From assembly GCA_020851235.1 (NCBI GenBank), contig JADZDD010000013.1, positions 303,004-367,003 on the forward strand: DNA of 64,000 bases. The letters are read 5' to 3'. The position numbers were made by a program, and so were the translations under genes. The notes beneath the pieces are model-generated. The model was given only the letters and a program-made list of their open reading frames with translations. It had not been told where the DNA came from and ran no database searches. Position 1 is the first letter of the stretch. Each line of letters begins with the position of its first letter. Shown here piece after piece: positions 1 through 9,223 of the stretch. This DNA is from Burkholderiales bacterium. GTDB lineage: Bacteria > Pseudomonadota > Gammaproteobacteria > Burkholderiales > Casimicrobiaceae.

Positions 1-408
1 CACGCCTTCGAACCAGCGCGCGAGCCCATGCTCGCGCAACGTAGTGTCCACACTCAGGCGCAACGCTCCCGTCACGACCGCGAGCCGCAGTCCGCGCCCG
101 TGCAGGCGGGCCACGGTCTCGCGCGCGTCGGGCAGGAGCGGAAACGCCGAACGCGTCACGTAGTCCGCCATCGCCGCCTGCTTGCGATCGGCGAGCGCCG
201 GCGCACTCACCGCGAGTCCGTGACGGGCGACGAAATCGTGCGCGTTGGCGAGTGTCGGCACCCCGGCGTAGTGCGCCTTGTACTGCGCTTCGGTGAGCGT
301 CACGCCGTACGTCGCGAGGACCTCGCACCACAGGCGATAGTGGATCGGTTCGGAGTCGACGAGGGTGCCGTCGTGGTCGAAGCACACGGCATGAAAGCTT
401 GGGCTCAT
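1..408 (-). CDS. HAD superfamily hydrolase (phosphoglycolate phosphatase / beta-phosphoglucomutase type), partial
   Basis: The gene reads in from position 408 on the minus strand and runs off the window start, so its C-terminus is missing. HAD motif I is clear near the N-terminus (FDHDGTLVDSE; nucleophile D11 and acid/base D13), followed by a helical cap region and motif II (VVTGA). HAD-IA proteins of this kind dephosphorylate small phosphosugars or phosphoglycolate in the cytosol. The exact substrate cannot be read from the sequence. It is divergent from the S49 peptidase gene, with about 115 bp between the two starts. Confidence 0.85.
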   Translation of the reverse strand, partial: MSPSFHAVCFDHDGTLVDSEPIHYRLWCEVLATYGVTLTEAQYKAHYAGVPTLANAHDFVARHGLAVSAPALADRKQAAMADYVTRSAFPLLPDARETVARLHGRGLRLAVVTGALRLSVDTTLREHGLARWFEGV

Positions 409-524
409 GCCGCGATGGTACCGCGTCGCCACCGTGCGAATCGTTGCGCGCGGTGCGTCGCGGCGATGCGCTCCCGCGGCAACGGTCTACACTCCGACAT
501 CGAACGACCCACGCGAAACCGGCC

Positions 525-1481
525 ATGGAAACCACCGATACCCTCACCTCGTCGGCGCTCGAGCGACGCCTCGTCGACGAGCTCCTGCGCGAGCGCCGTC
601 GCGACCGCCGCTGGCGGATCCTCCGCTTCGCGATCCTGTTCCTCACCTTCGTGGGCATCGCTGTGTTCCTCGCCCTCGCGGGAAAGCCCACCGACGAGGC
701 CGCGACGCCGCCCGGCGAGCGCTATGCCGCGCTCGTGCGCATGGAAGGCACGATTGCCGCGACCGATGGCCTCAGTGCCGCGCGCTTCAATCCGGTGCTC
801 GCCGAAGCGTTTGCCGACGATCAGGCGGCCGGAATCGTCGTCGTCATCAACAGCCCCGGCGGCACGCCGGTGCAGGCCTCGCTCATCCACGACCGGATCG
901 TCCAGTTGCGCAAGCAGTACCCGCAGCGCCGGCTCGTCGTCGTCGGCGAGGACATGCTGACGTCCGGCGCGTACTTCATCGCCGTCGCCGCCGAGACGAT
1001 CTACGTCAATCCGTCGACGCTCGCCGGGTCGATCGGAGTCGTCGCCCGCAACTTCGGCTTCGTCGAGGCGATGCAGCGACTCGGCATCGAGCGGCGCACG
1101 CAGACCGCCGGCGAGCGCAAGAACCAGCTCGACCCCTTCGCACCGGAGACGACGGCCGACCGCGAGAAGCTCGCCACCATCCTCGCGGGAATCCACCGCA
1201 ACTTCATCGACGTCGTCAAGGCAGGGCGCGGAACCCGACTCAAGGGAAGTGATGCCGAACTCTTCTCCGGTGACTTCTGGCTCGGCCAACGCGCGATCGA
1301 GCTCGGCCTCGTCGATGACATCGGCTCGCTTGCCGACGTCCTCGAACGCGAATTCCACGTCTCGCGCGTGCGCGAATTCCGCCCGCAGGAATCGTGGCTC
1401 GCACGTATCGTGCGCGGCGCGCGGCGCGAAATCGGCACGCTCGTGGAGATGCCGGCGCCGTTCGCGCTCTTGCCGTACTGA
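525..1481 (+). CDS. S49 family serine peptidase, SppA-like signal peptide peptidase
   Basis: 318 residues. A charged N-terminus is followed by one membrane segment (about residues 29-50), so the protein is anchored in the inner membrane with its protease domain outside. The domain has the S49 features SPGGTP and TSGAYFIA. S147 is the expected nucleophile and K199 (GERKNQLDPF) the expected base, the same Ser/Lys dyad spacing as short SppA proteins. The family degrades cleaved signal peptides and other membrane peptides. I chose the ATG at 525 because it directly precedes the hydrophilic stretch and anchor; an upstream in-frame extension overlaps the divergent HAD gene. Confidence 0.9.
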   Translation: METTDTLTSSALERRLVDELLRERRRDRRWRILRFAILFLTFVGIAVFLALAGKPTDEAATPPGERYAALVRMEGTIAATDGLSAARFNPVLAEAFADDQAAGIVVVINSPGGTPVQASLIHDRIVQLRKQYPQRRLVVVGEDMLTSGAYFIAVAAETIYVNPSTLAGSIGVVARNFGFVEAMQRLGIERRTQTAGERKNQLDPFAPETTADREKLATILAGIHRNFIDVVKAGRGTRLKGSDAELFSGDFWLGQRAIELGLVDDIGSLADVLEREFHVSRVREFRPQESWLARIVRGARREIGTLVEMPAPFALLPY

Positions 1482-1494
1482 CGCGCCGGTCGAC

Positions 1495-1956
1495 GTGGCA
1501 TCCGACGCGTCGAGCCGCGAGAAGACGGATGCGGAAAGCGCATTCGACCTCGGCCGCTTCCTGCGCGCGCAGGAAGCGGATTACGCGCAAGCGCTCGCTG
1601 AACTTCGCGCCGGTTGCAAGACGTCGCACTGGATCTGGTACGTGTTCCCGCAACTGCGCGACCTGGGCCGCAGCCCGCGTGCGCTCTTCTACGGCATCGG
1701 CTCACGGGCCGAAGCACGCGCCTACCTCGCGCACCCGATCCTCGGCGCGCGACTGCGCGAGTGCGTCGCCGCGATGAACGCGCTGGCGACAAGCGACCCG
1801 GTCCGCGTGTTGGGGCCGATCGACGCTGCGAAGTTTCGCTCGTGCCTCACCTTGTTCCTGGCCATCGCACCCGACGAACCCGTGCTGCGTGCCGCGCTCG
1901 ACCGGTTCTACCGTGGTGTGGAGGACGAGAGAACGCTGGAAGCGCTGGAGGCGTGA
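1495..1956 (+). CDS. DUF1810 family protein
   Basis: About 153 residues, starting from a GTG just after the S49 peptidase stop. The body matches the DUF1810 pattern: [10 protein letters not shown] near the N-terminus, then [11 protein letters not shown], then the FYGIGS and AYLAHPILG segments. The family is a small helical cytosolic protein of unknown biochemical role. The 13-bp gap suggests cotranscription with the peptidase. Its last 49 bases overlap the 3' end of the convergent hydratase gene on the other strand. The GTG is inferred from domain extent; there is no convincing ribosome site. Confidence 0.8.
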   Translation: MASDASSREKTDAESAFDLGRFLRAQEADYAQALAELRAGCKTSHWIWYVFPQLRDLGRSPRALFYGIGSRAEARAYLAHPILGARLRECVAAMNALATSDPVRVLGPIDAAKFRSCLTLFLAIAPDEPVLRAALDRFYRGVEDERTLEALEA

Positions 1957-2786
1957 CCTGCGGCGCGCGCCGTAGCCGCGTCCGTGGCGGGACGGCCGAA
2001 GATCGCGCGAACCGCGCCCAGGCCCTCGATGCGTGCCGTGAAGGCGTCGCCGGGCTCGACGTCGACCATCGGGCCGAGCGCACCCGTCAACACCACGTCA
2101 CCTGCCGCGAGCGGCGTGCCCATGCGCAGCAGCACGTCGGCAAGCCAGATGGCCGCGGTCAGCGGATTGCCGAGGCACGCTGCACCGCTGCCGACCGACA
2201 CCGTTTCGCCGTGCCGCTCCAGCACCATGCCGCAATCGGGAAGATCGATCTTGCGTAGCGGCACCGGCCGCGTGCCGAGCACGAAGAGGCCCGACGAGGC
2301 GTTGTCGGCCACCGTATCCGCGAGGCGAATGTCCCAGTTCGCGATGCGGCTTGCCACCACCTCGATCGCCGGCAGCACGTACGCCGTCGCCGAGATCACG
2401 TCCGCAACCGTGTGCTTCTCGTGCCGCAGGTCGCGCTCGAGGACGAGGGCGATCTCGGCTTCCGCCTTGGGTTGCATGAGGCGTGACCACGCGATCTCCT
2501 CGCCGTCGGCCGCCGCCATGTCGGCGAAGAGCGCGCCGAAGTCGGGCGAGTCGACGCCGAGCTGCCTTTGCACGTCCTTCGAAGTGAGACCGATCTTGCG
2601 GCCAACGAGCCGCCCGCCGCTCACGAGGCGGCGTTGAACCGTGAGTTGTTGCACGGCATACGCCACTCCCAGCACGTCACCGTCGGTCGCCGCCTGCGTG
2701 ATCTCGTCGCGCACCGGGGCGATCGGCGCGCCGCTCGCCGCGGCGTCCCACAACCGGTCGGCCACTGTCTTGATTCGTCGATCCAT
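1908..2786 (-). CDS. 2-keto-4-pentenoate hydratase / fumarylacetoacetate hydrolase family protein
   Basis: 292 residues with a good ribosome site (AAGGAGAG) eight bases before the ATG at 2786. Recognisable segments are [16 protein letters not shown], the metal-ligand region [10 protein letters not shown] and the C-terminal [15 protein letters not shown]. These are typical of MhpD/DmpE-type hydratases that add water to 2-hydroxypentadienoate in aromatic meta-cleavage pathways. No other meta-cleavage genes lie nearby, so the substrate is uncertain. The C-terminus carries an extra Ala/Ser-rich tail of about 25 residues beyond the usual end, and this tail overlaps DUF1810 on the opposite strand. 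Confidence 0.85.
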   Translation of the reverse strand: MDRRIKTVADRLWDAAASGAPIAPVRDEITQAATDGDVLGVAYAVQQLTVQRRLVSGGRLVGRKIGLTSKDVQRQLGVDSPDFGALFADMAAADGEEIAWSRLMQPKAEAEIALVLERDLRHEKHTVADVISATAYVLPAIEVVASRIANWDIRLADTVADNASSGLFVLGTRPVPLRKIDLPDCGMVLERHGETVSVGSGAACLGNPLTAAIWLADVLLRMGTPLAAGDVVLTGALGPMVDVEPGDAFTARIEGLGAVRAIFGRPATDAATARAAGHASSASSVLSSSTPR

Positions 2787-3053
2787 CGTCGCTCTCCTTG
2801 AGGTGCGCCGTCGGGTCCACCCCTTGGCACGACTCGCAGACAGCGCAGCCCAACGCCAATGATGAGCCTTCCTGACCCTGGGCCTCGCTAATGGCGACAG
2901 CGACGAGGCAGCGGCTCCACGATGCCTCCGTCCGGACCCCACCGCGACGCTCCGCGGGCGCGGCCGGTCAACCGCGGGGCATCCCTTCTCGCCTGGCGTG
3001 TGGCGTCATGGGGCAGCGCGACGACGTCACGCCGCGATGCCGCCACGTCGCCC

Positions 3054-6000
3054 CTACCCGCACGCCCCCATGTGCCCGCACTGCGTGCAGAACTCGCAGC
3101 CGTCCTTCCTGATGAGCGCGCGATTGCCGCACTCCGGACATTTCTTGCCGGGGAGGACGCGGTATTGCGTGCCCGCCGCGCGTTCGTCGACGGGAACGGT
3201 GAGGATCCCGGCGTGCGCGACGGGGTAACCGTCCTCGGTCAGGATCCCGAGCATCGCGTAGCGGTGGATCATGAGCTGCGCGAGATACGCGATCGTCGAC
3301 GGGTACGTGGCGCTCTTGGGCGAGCCCGGCGTGCGCGCCATGAAGGCGGCGTTGCTCTCGCCGTAGTTCAGGAGCTTGCGCAGCTTCATCGCGATCCACG
3401 CCGGATCGGTGACGCGCATGTCGAGCGAGAGCGCCTTGCACAGCCCGTCGAAGGAGCGCGGATAGTCGCCGGACAGCCACACCGAATACGGCCGGCGCTG
3501 GCCGTCGGGCATCACGAGTTCCTTCAGGAACATGACGAAATCGTCGCCGGTCGCCGGGTTGACGATGTCGACGGTCCACGACAGCGTGCCGTCGGGCCCC
3601 GCCTTCGGCTCCTTCGCGGTCATGAGCGCGTCCATCACCGGCGACGGCGCGTCGCGATCGTCGAAGGCGCCGAGCTCGTTGCAGCGGTAGCGCACCAGCG
3701 CGGCGAAGCCCGCGACGAGACTCGGGCAGCGCACCTTGTTGCCGTCCGGTGGCATGACGAGGTCGAAGCCATCGTCACCCGAGGTGCGGGCGAGCGCCGA
3801 GAGCTTCTTGTCGAGCCAGCGCCGATCCTCGGCGCGCATGTCCATCGACAGCGTCTTGGCGAGCGCGCCCAGACCACGCGGCTGCTCGGCGCCGTTCACC
3901 CACACCTCGAACGGGTGCGCCTGCCCGTTCTCGATGTGGCCGATGAAGACCGCGAAATCACCGTGCGGATGGCGCACGACGTACGTCCAGCACGGATTGC
4001 CGTTGAGCAACTCGGGGCGCCCCGGCCAGCGCAGGCTCGCCAGTGGCGGCTGCACGGTGACGTCGAGCCGCACGCGCCGATCGGGATCGGTCTGGTCGAG
4101 ATCCTCGCGGCTGACGGCGGCGGTGGCCGGCGCCACCTCGAGCACCGCTCCCAGCACGTCGTTCGGCCGATACGTCGTGATGCCCTTGAGGCCGGCGCGC
4201 CACGCCTGGAGGTACAGGTCCTCGAAGTCGGCAAAAGGATAGTCGGCCGGGACGTTGACCGTCTTGCTGATCGCGCTGTCGATGTACGGCTGCACCGCGG
4301 CGCTCATGCGCATGTGGTCGAGCGCGCTCATGTCGAGCGCGGTCACGAAATGCGGCGGCAGCATCGCGTAACGCTTGCCGTCGGCGTCGGTCCACACCCG
4401 ACCCGGGGCGACCGAGGTCGCCGCGCCATGCGCGCTGTCGTCGAAGAGCGGCAGGCTGCCCGCCTTGGCCGCGTCGTACGGCACGAGCGTGACCGCGTCG
4501 TCGAGTCCGTGCACGTGCTTGTAGAGACGATACGCGTGATCCTCGACGCGGTACTCGCGCATGCTGTCGTCGGGCATGCGCTTCTTGCGCGTGTACTGCC
4601 ACGAGAACGGCGGCTCGATGCCGTTGCTCGCGTTGTCGGCGAACGCGAGCGAGATGGTGCCGGTGGGAGCGATCGACAGCAGATGGCTGTTGCGGATCCC
4701 GTGCTCGCGGATCGCATCCTTGATGTCTTGCGGCAGCCGCGACGCAAAGCCGGGGGCGGCAAGATAGCGCTCGGCATCGAAGCGGGGAAAGGCACCCTTT
4801 TCCTTCGCGAGCTCGATCGACGCGCGATACGCGGCAACGCAGGTCTCGCGCGCGAGCTCACCCGCCTTGGCGCGTCCCTCGTCGCTGTCGTAGCGCAGGT
4901 TCAACTCGAGGAGCGCGTCACCCAGGCCGGTGAACCCCAGTCCGATGCGCCGCTTCGCCATCGCCTCCGCGTGCTGCTGGGCAAGCGGCCACACGGTCGC
5001 GTCGAGCACGTTGTCGAGCATGCGCACGGCGATGGCCACGACGCGGCGGTAGCCATCGAAATCGAAGCGCGCGGTCGGCGCGAACGGATCGCGCACGAAG
5101 GCGGTGAGATCGATGCTGCCCAGGTCGCAGCAGCCGTAGGGCGGGAGTGGCTGCTCGCCGCAGTTGTGCACGTAAAGGCCGTTGGCGTCGAACGCGTGGA
5201 CGTCCGCGATGTTCACGTCGTACACGTCCTCGGTGCCGTCGTCGGTGAGTGACGCCACCGTGGCCACGAAGCGCTCGCGGTTGGCCGCACGCCGGTACGT
5301 TGCGATGACGTGGCGAAGGCGCGCTTGCTTCTGCTCGTCCGCGAAGCCGACGACTTCGGCGTAGCGAACGAGACTCGCTCCACTGATGACGAGCTCGTGA
5401 AGCGGCTGTGTGGCGTCGCGCCTTTGTCCTCCCCGCCCATCCGGCATGGACGTGAAGCCCGCAGGTTTGCGATTCCGATAGAGCCTGGCGACGATGCCGA
5501 GCCGCAACAGCATGCGCTGCACCGCCTCGAGATCGCCCAGATGGCACTGCGTGAGCCGGACGCTCGCGCCGTGCAGCTGCGAGCCCTGAACCGACCCGTC
5601 GGCGTCGAAGTAACCCCTGAGGAACGCCGACGCGAACGCCGACGAACACGCCTCGATGTCGGGCGTGACGTGCTTGTGGTCCGCGCTGAGGCCGAGGGAG
5701 CCCGCGATGTCGCCGAGTGCTCGCGACGCCTTTCGCACCTCGCCACGTCCGCCGATGGACCTGCCGAACGTCGTGTAGCCCTCGCGATGGCCGATGCGCG
5801 CAAAGGCGGAATCGGCGGCACGCACCATGCCCGTCGCCACCGGCGAATACGTCACGTCGCCACTGGCGGCCAGCCCGAGCCCCGGATCCCAGATCGACAG
5901 AACCGCACCTTCGGCGGCGTGCAGCGTACCGTCCCCGATGAGGAGCCCCATGAGGTAGCCCTCGGCCTCACCGTAGCGACCCGCCCAGCCTGCGCTTTCG

Positions 6001-7190
6001 CGGTGGTCGTGAAGCACGACCCGATCCCCCGGACGCAACTCGCTCACCGCGATCCATTCGCTGTCGCAACGATGCGCCGTCATGCGCGCGACACGACGTA
6101 TCCGGTGCTCGGCCGTCAAGCGCAATGCGTGCCCCTCGACGGTGGAAAGCCGCACGAGCGGCTTGGTTCCGGTCTTGAAGAATCCGTTCGGGCCACTTGG
6201 GTACGGCTTGCCGTCGACCACGGCGAGGAATGGCTTGCCCAACAGCTCGACGACCTGGCGCGGGCCCTCCGTGGTCTGCACCCAGGTGTCGCCACTCACG
6301 CACGGATTGGTCGCCGCGATCGTCTCGCAATACGCGAGGTTGTTGTCGCGATTGATCGTGTCGATGAAGATCACGCCGGGCTCGGCGTGGTCGTACGTCG
6401 ACGCCATGATCTCGTTCCACAGGTCGCGCGCGCGCACCGTCCGGTACACCCACATGCCGTCGCTGCGCTGGTGCGCGCCGGCGGCACGCATCGCCTCGCC
6501 CGCGGGCGCCGCATGCACGAGATCCCACGCGGCATCGCTCACCACCGCTTCCATGAACGCGTCGGTACACGCCACCGACAGGTTGAAGTTCCGGAAGTCG
6601 CCACGATCCTTGGCGTGGATGAAGGCCTCGATGTCCGGATGGTCGCAGCGCAGCATGCCCATCTGCGCACCCCGGCGCGAGCCGGCCGATTCGACCGTCT
6701 TGCACGACTCGTCGAAGACGCGCATGTACGACAGCGGCCCCGACGCGTTGCTCTGCGTCCCGCGCACCCACGCTCCGGCGGGGCGGATCGGCGAGAAGTC
6801 GTAGCCCACGCCGCCGCCGCGGCGCATCGTCTCCGCGGCCTGCTGCAGGGCGTCGTAGATGCCGACGGGTGTGGTCGCGTCGGCCGAGATCGCATCCCCG
6901 ATCGGCTGTACGAAACAATTGATGAGAGTGGCCTTGAGATCGGTCCCTGCCGCCGACGAAATTCGCCCGCCCGGAATGAAGCCCGCCTCCTGCGCGAGCT
7001 CGAAGGCCCGCTCCCACTGCTCGCGCCGGTCGGCAGGCTCGATCGCCGCAAGCGCACGCGCGACGCGCCGCCGCACGTCGCCGATCGTCTGCTCGTCACC
7101 CTTCGCGTACTTCTCGCGCAGCACATCGTCGGAGATGTCTTGCGCCGGCATCGCCGCGCGGCGATCGAGGACGAGGTCGTTGAGCTTCAT
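3054..7190 (-). CDS. nrdJ: adenosylcobalamin-dependent (class II) ribonucleoside-diphosphate reductase with intein
   Basis: The precursor is about 1378 residues; removing a 380-residue intein leaves a 998-residue enzyme that reduces ribonucleotides to deoxyribonucleotides using coenzyme B12. Spliced residues C92 (NCFVQP), C297 (NPCGEQPLPPYG) and C308 (CCDLGSIDL) match the redox pair and thiyl-radical cysteine of class II enzymes, and N295/E299 of the active site are present. The C-terminal third has two tandem TSCPD-like repeats (about 4010-3790 and 3585-3355) and a four-Cys zinc-like tail (CPECG, CEFCTQCG). I chose the start MKLNDL at 7190 over upstream in-frame starts to 7286; no strong ribosome site decides it. 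Confidence 0.93.
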   Translation of the reverse strand: MKLNDLVLDRRAAMPAQDISDDVLREKYAKGDEQTIGDVRRRVARALAAIEPADRREQWERAFELAQEAGFIPGGRISSAAGTDLKATLINCFVQPIGDAISADATTPVGIYDALQQAAETMRRGGGVGYDFSPIRPAGAWVRGTQSNASGPLSYMRVFDESCKTVESAGSRRGAQMGMLRCDHPDIEAFIHAKDRGDFRNFNLSVACTDAFMEAVVSDAAWDLVHAAPAGEAMRAAGAHQRSDGMWVYRTVRARDLWNEIMASTYDHAEPGVIFIDTINRDNNLAYCETIAATNPCVSGDTWVQTTEGPRQVVELLGKPFLAVVDGKPYPSGPNGFFKTGTKPLVRLSTVEGHALRLTAEHRIRRVARMTAHRCDSEWIAVSELRPGDRVVLHDHRESAGWAGRYGEAEGYLMGLLIGDGTLHAAEGAVLSIWDPGLGLAASGDVTYSPVATGMVRAADSAFARIGHREGYTTFGRSIGGRGEVRKASRALGDIAGSLGLSADHKHVTPDIEACSSAFASAFLRGYFDADGSVQGSQLHGASVRLTQCHLGDLEAVQRMLLRLGIVARLYRNRKPAGFTSMPDGRGGQRRDATQPLHELVISGASLVRYAEVVGFADEQKQARLRHVIATYRRAANRERFVATVASLTDDGTEDVYDVNIADVHAFDANGLYVHNCGEQPLPPYGCCDLGSIDLTAFVRDPFAPTARFDFDGYRRVVAIAVRMLDNVLDATVWPLAQQHAEAMAKRRIGLGFTGLGDALLELNLRYDSDEGRAKAGELARETCVAAYRASIELAKEKGAFPRFDAERYLAAPGFASRLPQDIKDAIREHGIRNSHLLSIAPTGTISLAFADNASNGIEPPFSWQYTRKKRMPDDSMREYRVEDHAYRLYKHVHGLDDAVTLVPYDAAKAGSLPLFDDSAHGAATSVAPGRVWTDADGKRYAMLPPHFVTALDMSALDHMRMSAAVQPYIDSAISKTVNVPADYPFADFEDLYLQAWRAGLKGITTYRPNDVLGAVLEVAPATAAVSREDLDQTDPDRRVRLDVTVQPPLASLRWPGRPELLNGNPCWTYVVRHPHGDFAVFIGHIENGQAHPFEVWVNGAEQPRGLGALAKTLSMDMRAEDRRWLDKKLSALARTSGDDGFDLVMPPDGNKVRCPSLVAGFAALVRYRCNELGAFDDRDAPSPVMDALMTAKEPKAGPDGTLSWTVDIVNPATGDDFVMFLKELVMPDGQRRPYSVWLSGDYPRSFDGLCKALSLDMRVTDPAWIAMKLRKLLNYGESNAAFMARTPGSPKSATYPSTIAYLAQLMIHRYAMLGILTEDGYPVAHAGILTVPVDERAAGTQYRVLPGKKCPECGNRALIRKDGCEFCTQCGHMGACG
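5163..6302 (-). other. Intein with LAGLIDADG homing endonuclease inside nrdJ
   Basis: Exactly 380 codons interrupt the reductase between NP and CGEQPL. Block A starts with C1 (CVSGDTWVQT), block B has T63 and H66 (LTAEH), and the C-terminus is HN followed by extein Cys, so all class 1 splicing residues are present. Two dodecapeptides, LMGLLIGDG (117-125) and LRGYFDADG (228-236), keep the metal-binding acids D124 and D235, so the homing endonuclease looks intact. Block F reads DVYDVNIADVHAFDANG. The +1 extein residue is the thiyl-radical cysteine itself, so the enzyme cannot work until splicing occurs. Confidence 0.96.
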
Positions 7191-7392
7191 GGGCGGGGCG
7201 GGAGGGGTGACGGCGGGGAAGCCGTTATCGTACCTCCGCACGACGATGCGGGCCACGTCGGAGCATTGACCGCGCTCCATTGACACGCGCCGCGTTGTCG
7301 GCGTACGCGATGTGGCGTGGCGTCGGGCAGCATGCGGCCTTGCACGCTCGCGCGGCGCGGTCTGCGCGCGACGACGCGACCGCCGACGAGCG

Positions 7393-8295
7393 CTACTCGA
7401 GGTGCGGGCGCACCAGTTCGTCGAACCAGTCGACGAACGCCGACAAGCGCCGTGAGCGCTGCCTGCGATGCGGGTAGATGAACGAGATCTCCATTGCCGC
7501 AGGTCGGCTCTCCGGCATCACCTCGACCAGTTCGCCCGCTTGCAACAGCGGCAGCACGTCGAAACGGGGAATCTGGATCAGCCCCAACCCGGCCAGGCAG
7601 CACGCGATGTAGCTCTCGGCATTGTTGACGACCACGCGGCTCGGCACGGCGGTGCGCAACGGCTTCCCGGCGACGACCGCCTCCCACGGCAGCTCGCGAC
7701 CGGTGGTCGACGAGGCGTATCCGACCGCGAGGTGACGCTCGGGGAGCTCGTCGACGCGTCGCGGCGTGCCGTGCTCGCGCAAGTACGCGGGACTCGCGCA
7801 GTTGATCAAGGCGATGCGTCCGATCGGCCGCACCGCGAGGCTGCTGCTTTGCAGGCTGCCGACCCGCACCGCGCAATCAACGCCCTCGTGCACCAGGTCG
7901 ATCGAGCGGTCGGTCGAACTCAGCCCGAGGAGCAGTTTGGGGTGACGACGCAGCAGGGCGGGAAGGGCGGGCGCGATCAGGCGGCGTGCGATGCGGCTCG
8001 GCACGTCCACGTTGAGTCGCCCCGAGACCTGGCGCTGCTGGGCCTGGAAGAGCTGCTCGACGTCTTCGGCCTCCGCGAGGAGCGTGCGCAGTCGCTCGAG
8101 CAGATGCGCCCCGTCGGACGTGAGATGGACCGCCCGGGTCGTCCGGTGCAAGAGTCGCGTGCCGACGCTCGCCTCGAGCTGCTGCACCGCGGCCGACACC
8201 GTGGCGCGCGGCAACTCGAGCGCATGGGCTGCCCTGATGAAGCTGCCCATGTCGGCAACCTGCACGAACACGCGGTACTGATCGAGCTTGTCCAT
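7393..8295 (-). CDS. LysR family transcriptional regulator
   Basis: 300 residues. The N-terminal winged helix-turn-helix covers about residues 1-60 (FVQVADMGSFIRAAHAL, then RATVSAAVQQLEA and GTRLLHRTTR), followed by a LysR effector-binding domain of periplasmic-binding-protein fold. It sits upstream of nrdJ in the same orientation with a 200-bp gap, and downstream of DUF924. No neighbouring gene is divergent, so its target is not obvious. The sequence resembles the large CrgA/AaeR-like subgroup of LysR proteins, which is not specific enough to assign an effector. Confidence 0.92.
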   Translation of the reverse strand: MDKLDQYRVFVQVADMGSFIRAAHALELPRATVSAAVQQLEASVGTRLLHRTTRAVHLTSDGAHLLERLRTLLAEAEDVEQLFQAQQRQVSGRLNVDVPSRIARRLIAPALPALLRRHPKLLLGLSSTDRSIDLVHEGVDCAVRVGSLQSSSLAVRPIGRIALINCASPAYLREHGTPRRVDELPERHLAVGYASSTTGRELPWEAVVAGKPLRTAVPSRVVVNNAESYIACCLAGLGLIQIPRFDVLPLLQAGELVEVMPESRPAAMEISFIYPHRRQRSRRLSAFVDWFDELVRPHLE

Positions 8296-8343
8296 GGAAC
8301 GCGCATTCTGCCCCGTATGGCGCGCCCGCGCCGCCCGCCTCAG

Positions 8344-8904
8344 TCAGCCCGCGAAGCCGCCGGCCGCGAGGAACGCCGCCTCCTCGGCTGTGGTCGGTCG
8401 GCCGAGCAGTGCATTGCGATGCGGGAAGCGTCCGAAGCGGCGCACGATGTCGCGGTGCCCGCGGGCGTGCGACATCCACGGCTCGCCCAGTCGCTCGTGC
8501 AGCCGAACCGACAGATCCTGATCGGCAGGATCTTCCGAGTGCGCAAACGGCAGGACGAAGAAGATGCGCAGCGCGCCCTCGACCGCGTCGGCCGCGCGCG
8601 CGGCGAGCGCGGCGCGCGCAAAGTGCCGCGCGAGCGGGTCGGTTGCGTACATGTGCGCCGTGCCGCGAAAGGCATTGCGCGGGTACTGGTCGGTCAGGAG
8701 CAGCAGCGCGAGCGCTCCCCGGGGCGAGCCCTGCCAATGGTCGAGCTCGCGTCGAGCGGCCGAGCAGTGCATCCGGGCGTAGGCGGCGCGAAAGCGCCGA
8801 TCGAACGCGGCGTCCTTCGCGAACCAGCGCCCGGGTCCCGCCGCCTTCCAGAAGTCGACGATATCGGCCGGATCGGGTGCGCGGGCTTCGGGCGCCGACG
8901 TCAA
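8344..8904 (-). CDS. DUF924 family protein
   Basis: About 186 residues. The body shows DUF924 hallmarks: IVDFWKAAGPGRWF, then LALLLLTDQYPRNAFRG, and the C-terminal HRDIVRRFGRFPHRNALLGR. The family is an all-helical cytosolic protein of unknown role. I chose the TTG at 8904 because it overlaps the stop of the preceding membrane-protein gene in a TTGA arrangement, which implies translational coupling, and because the domain begins about 13 residues later. An upstream extension in the same frame has no domain content. Confidence 0.8.
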   Translation of the reverse strand: MTSAPEARAPDPADIVDFWKAAGPGRWFAKDAAFDRRFRAAYARMHCSAARRELDHWQGSPRGALALLLLTDQYPRNAFRGTAHMYATDPLARHFARAALAARAADAVEGALRIFFVLPFAHSEDPADQDLSVRLHERLGEPWMSHARGHRDIVRRFGRFPHRNALLGRPTTAEEAAFLAAGGFAG

Positions 8905-9170
8905 GGCCGCGAGAAGTACCAGATCGCCAGGGCGGCCACGATCGCCGGCGCAAGGAAGACGATGCCGAGGATCGGCAACTCCTCGCGCACGGTGTAGCCG
9001 GCGTGGCTCACGCCGACCCAGAGGTTGGCCACCGCGACGATGAGCCACACGGGCAGGAAGACCTTGCCCGCGAGCGCCACCGCCGCGGCCGTCGCACCCC
9101 ACAGGTGCCCGAAGAGAAGGAACACGCCGAGCAGGAGCACGCCGCCGACGATGGTGAGGAGCATGTGCAT
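8901..9170 (-). CDS. Small integral membrane protein, hypothetical
   Basis: 89 residues with three likely membrane segments: about 3-24, 28-50 (AAVALAGKVFLPVWLIVAVANLW) and 64-86. Between the second and third lies a polar stretch SHAGYTVREELP. The family is not recognised by name. It starts at ATG 9170 and ends overlapping the TTG of DUF924, so the two are probably made together. It follows the SDR gene by about 53 bp in the same direction, suggesting a small operon SDR - membrane protein - DUF924. Confidence 0.7.
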   Translation of the reverse strand: MHMLLTIVGGVLLLGVFLLFGHLWGATAAAVALAGKVFLPVWLIVAVANLWVGVSHAGYTVREELPILGIVFLAPAIVAALAIWYFSRP

Positions 9171-9223
9171 GGGGTCGATCCTCGTCGATGTGGAGAGTGT
9201 TCCGGGACCGGCGTGCGGCCCGC

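Noticed and set aside
2922..7283. Long plus-strand open frames (776 and 657 codons) opposite nrdJ
   Set aside because: They mirror the third-position GC bias of nrdJ and show no recognisable protein features.
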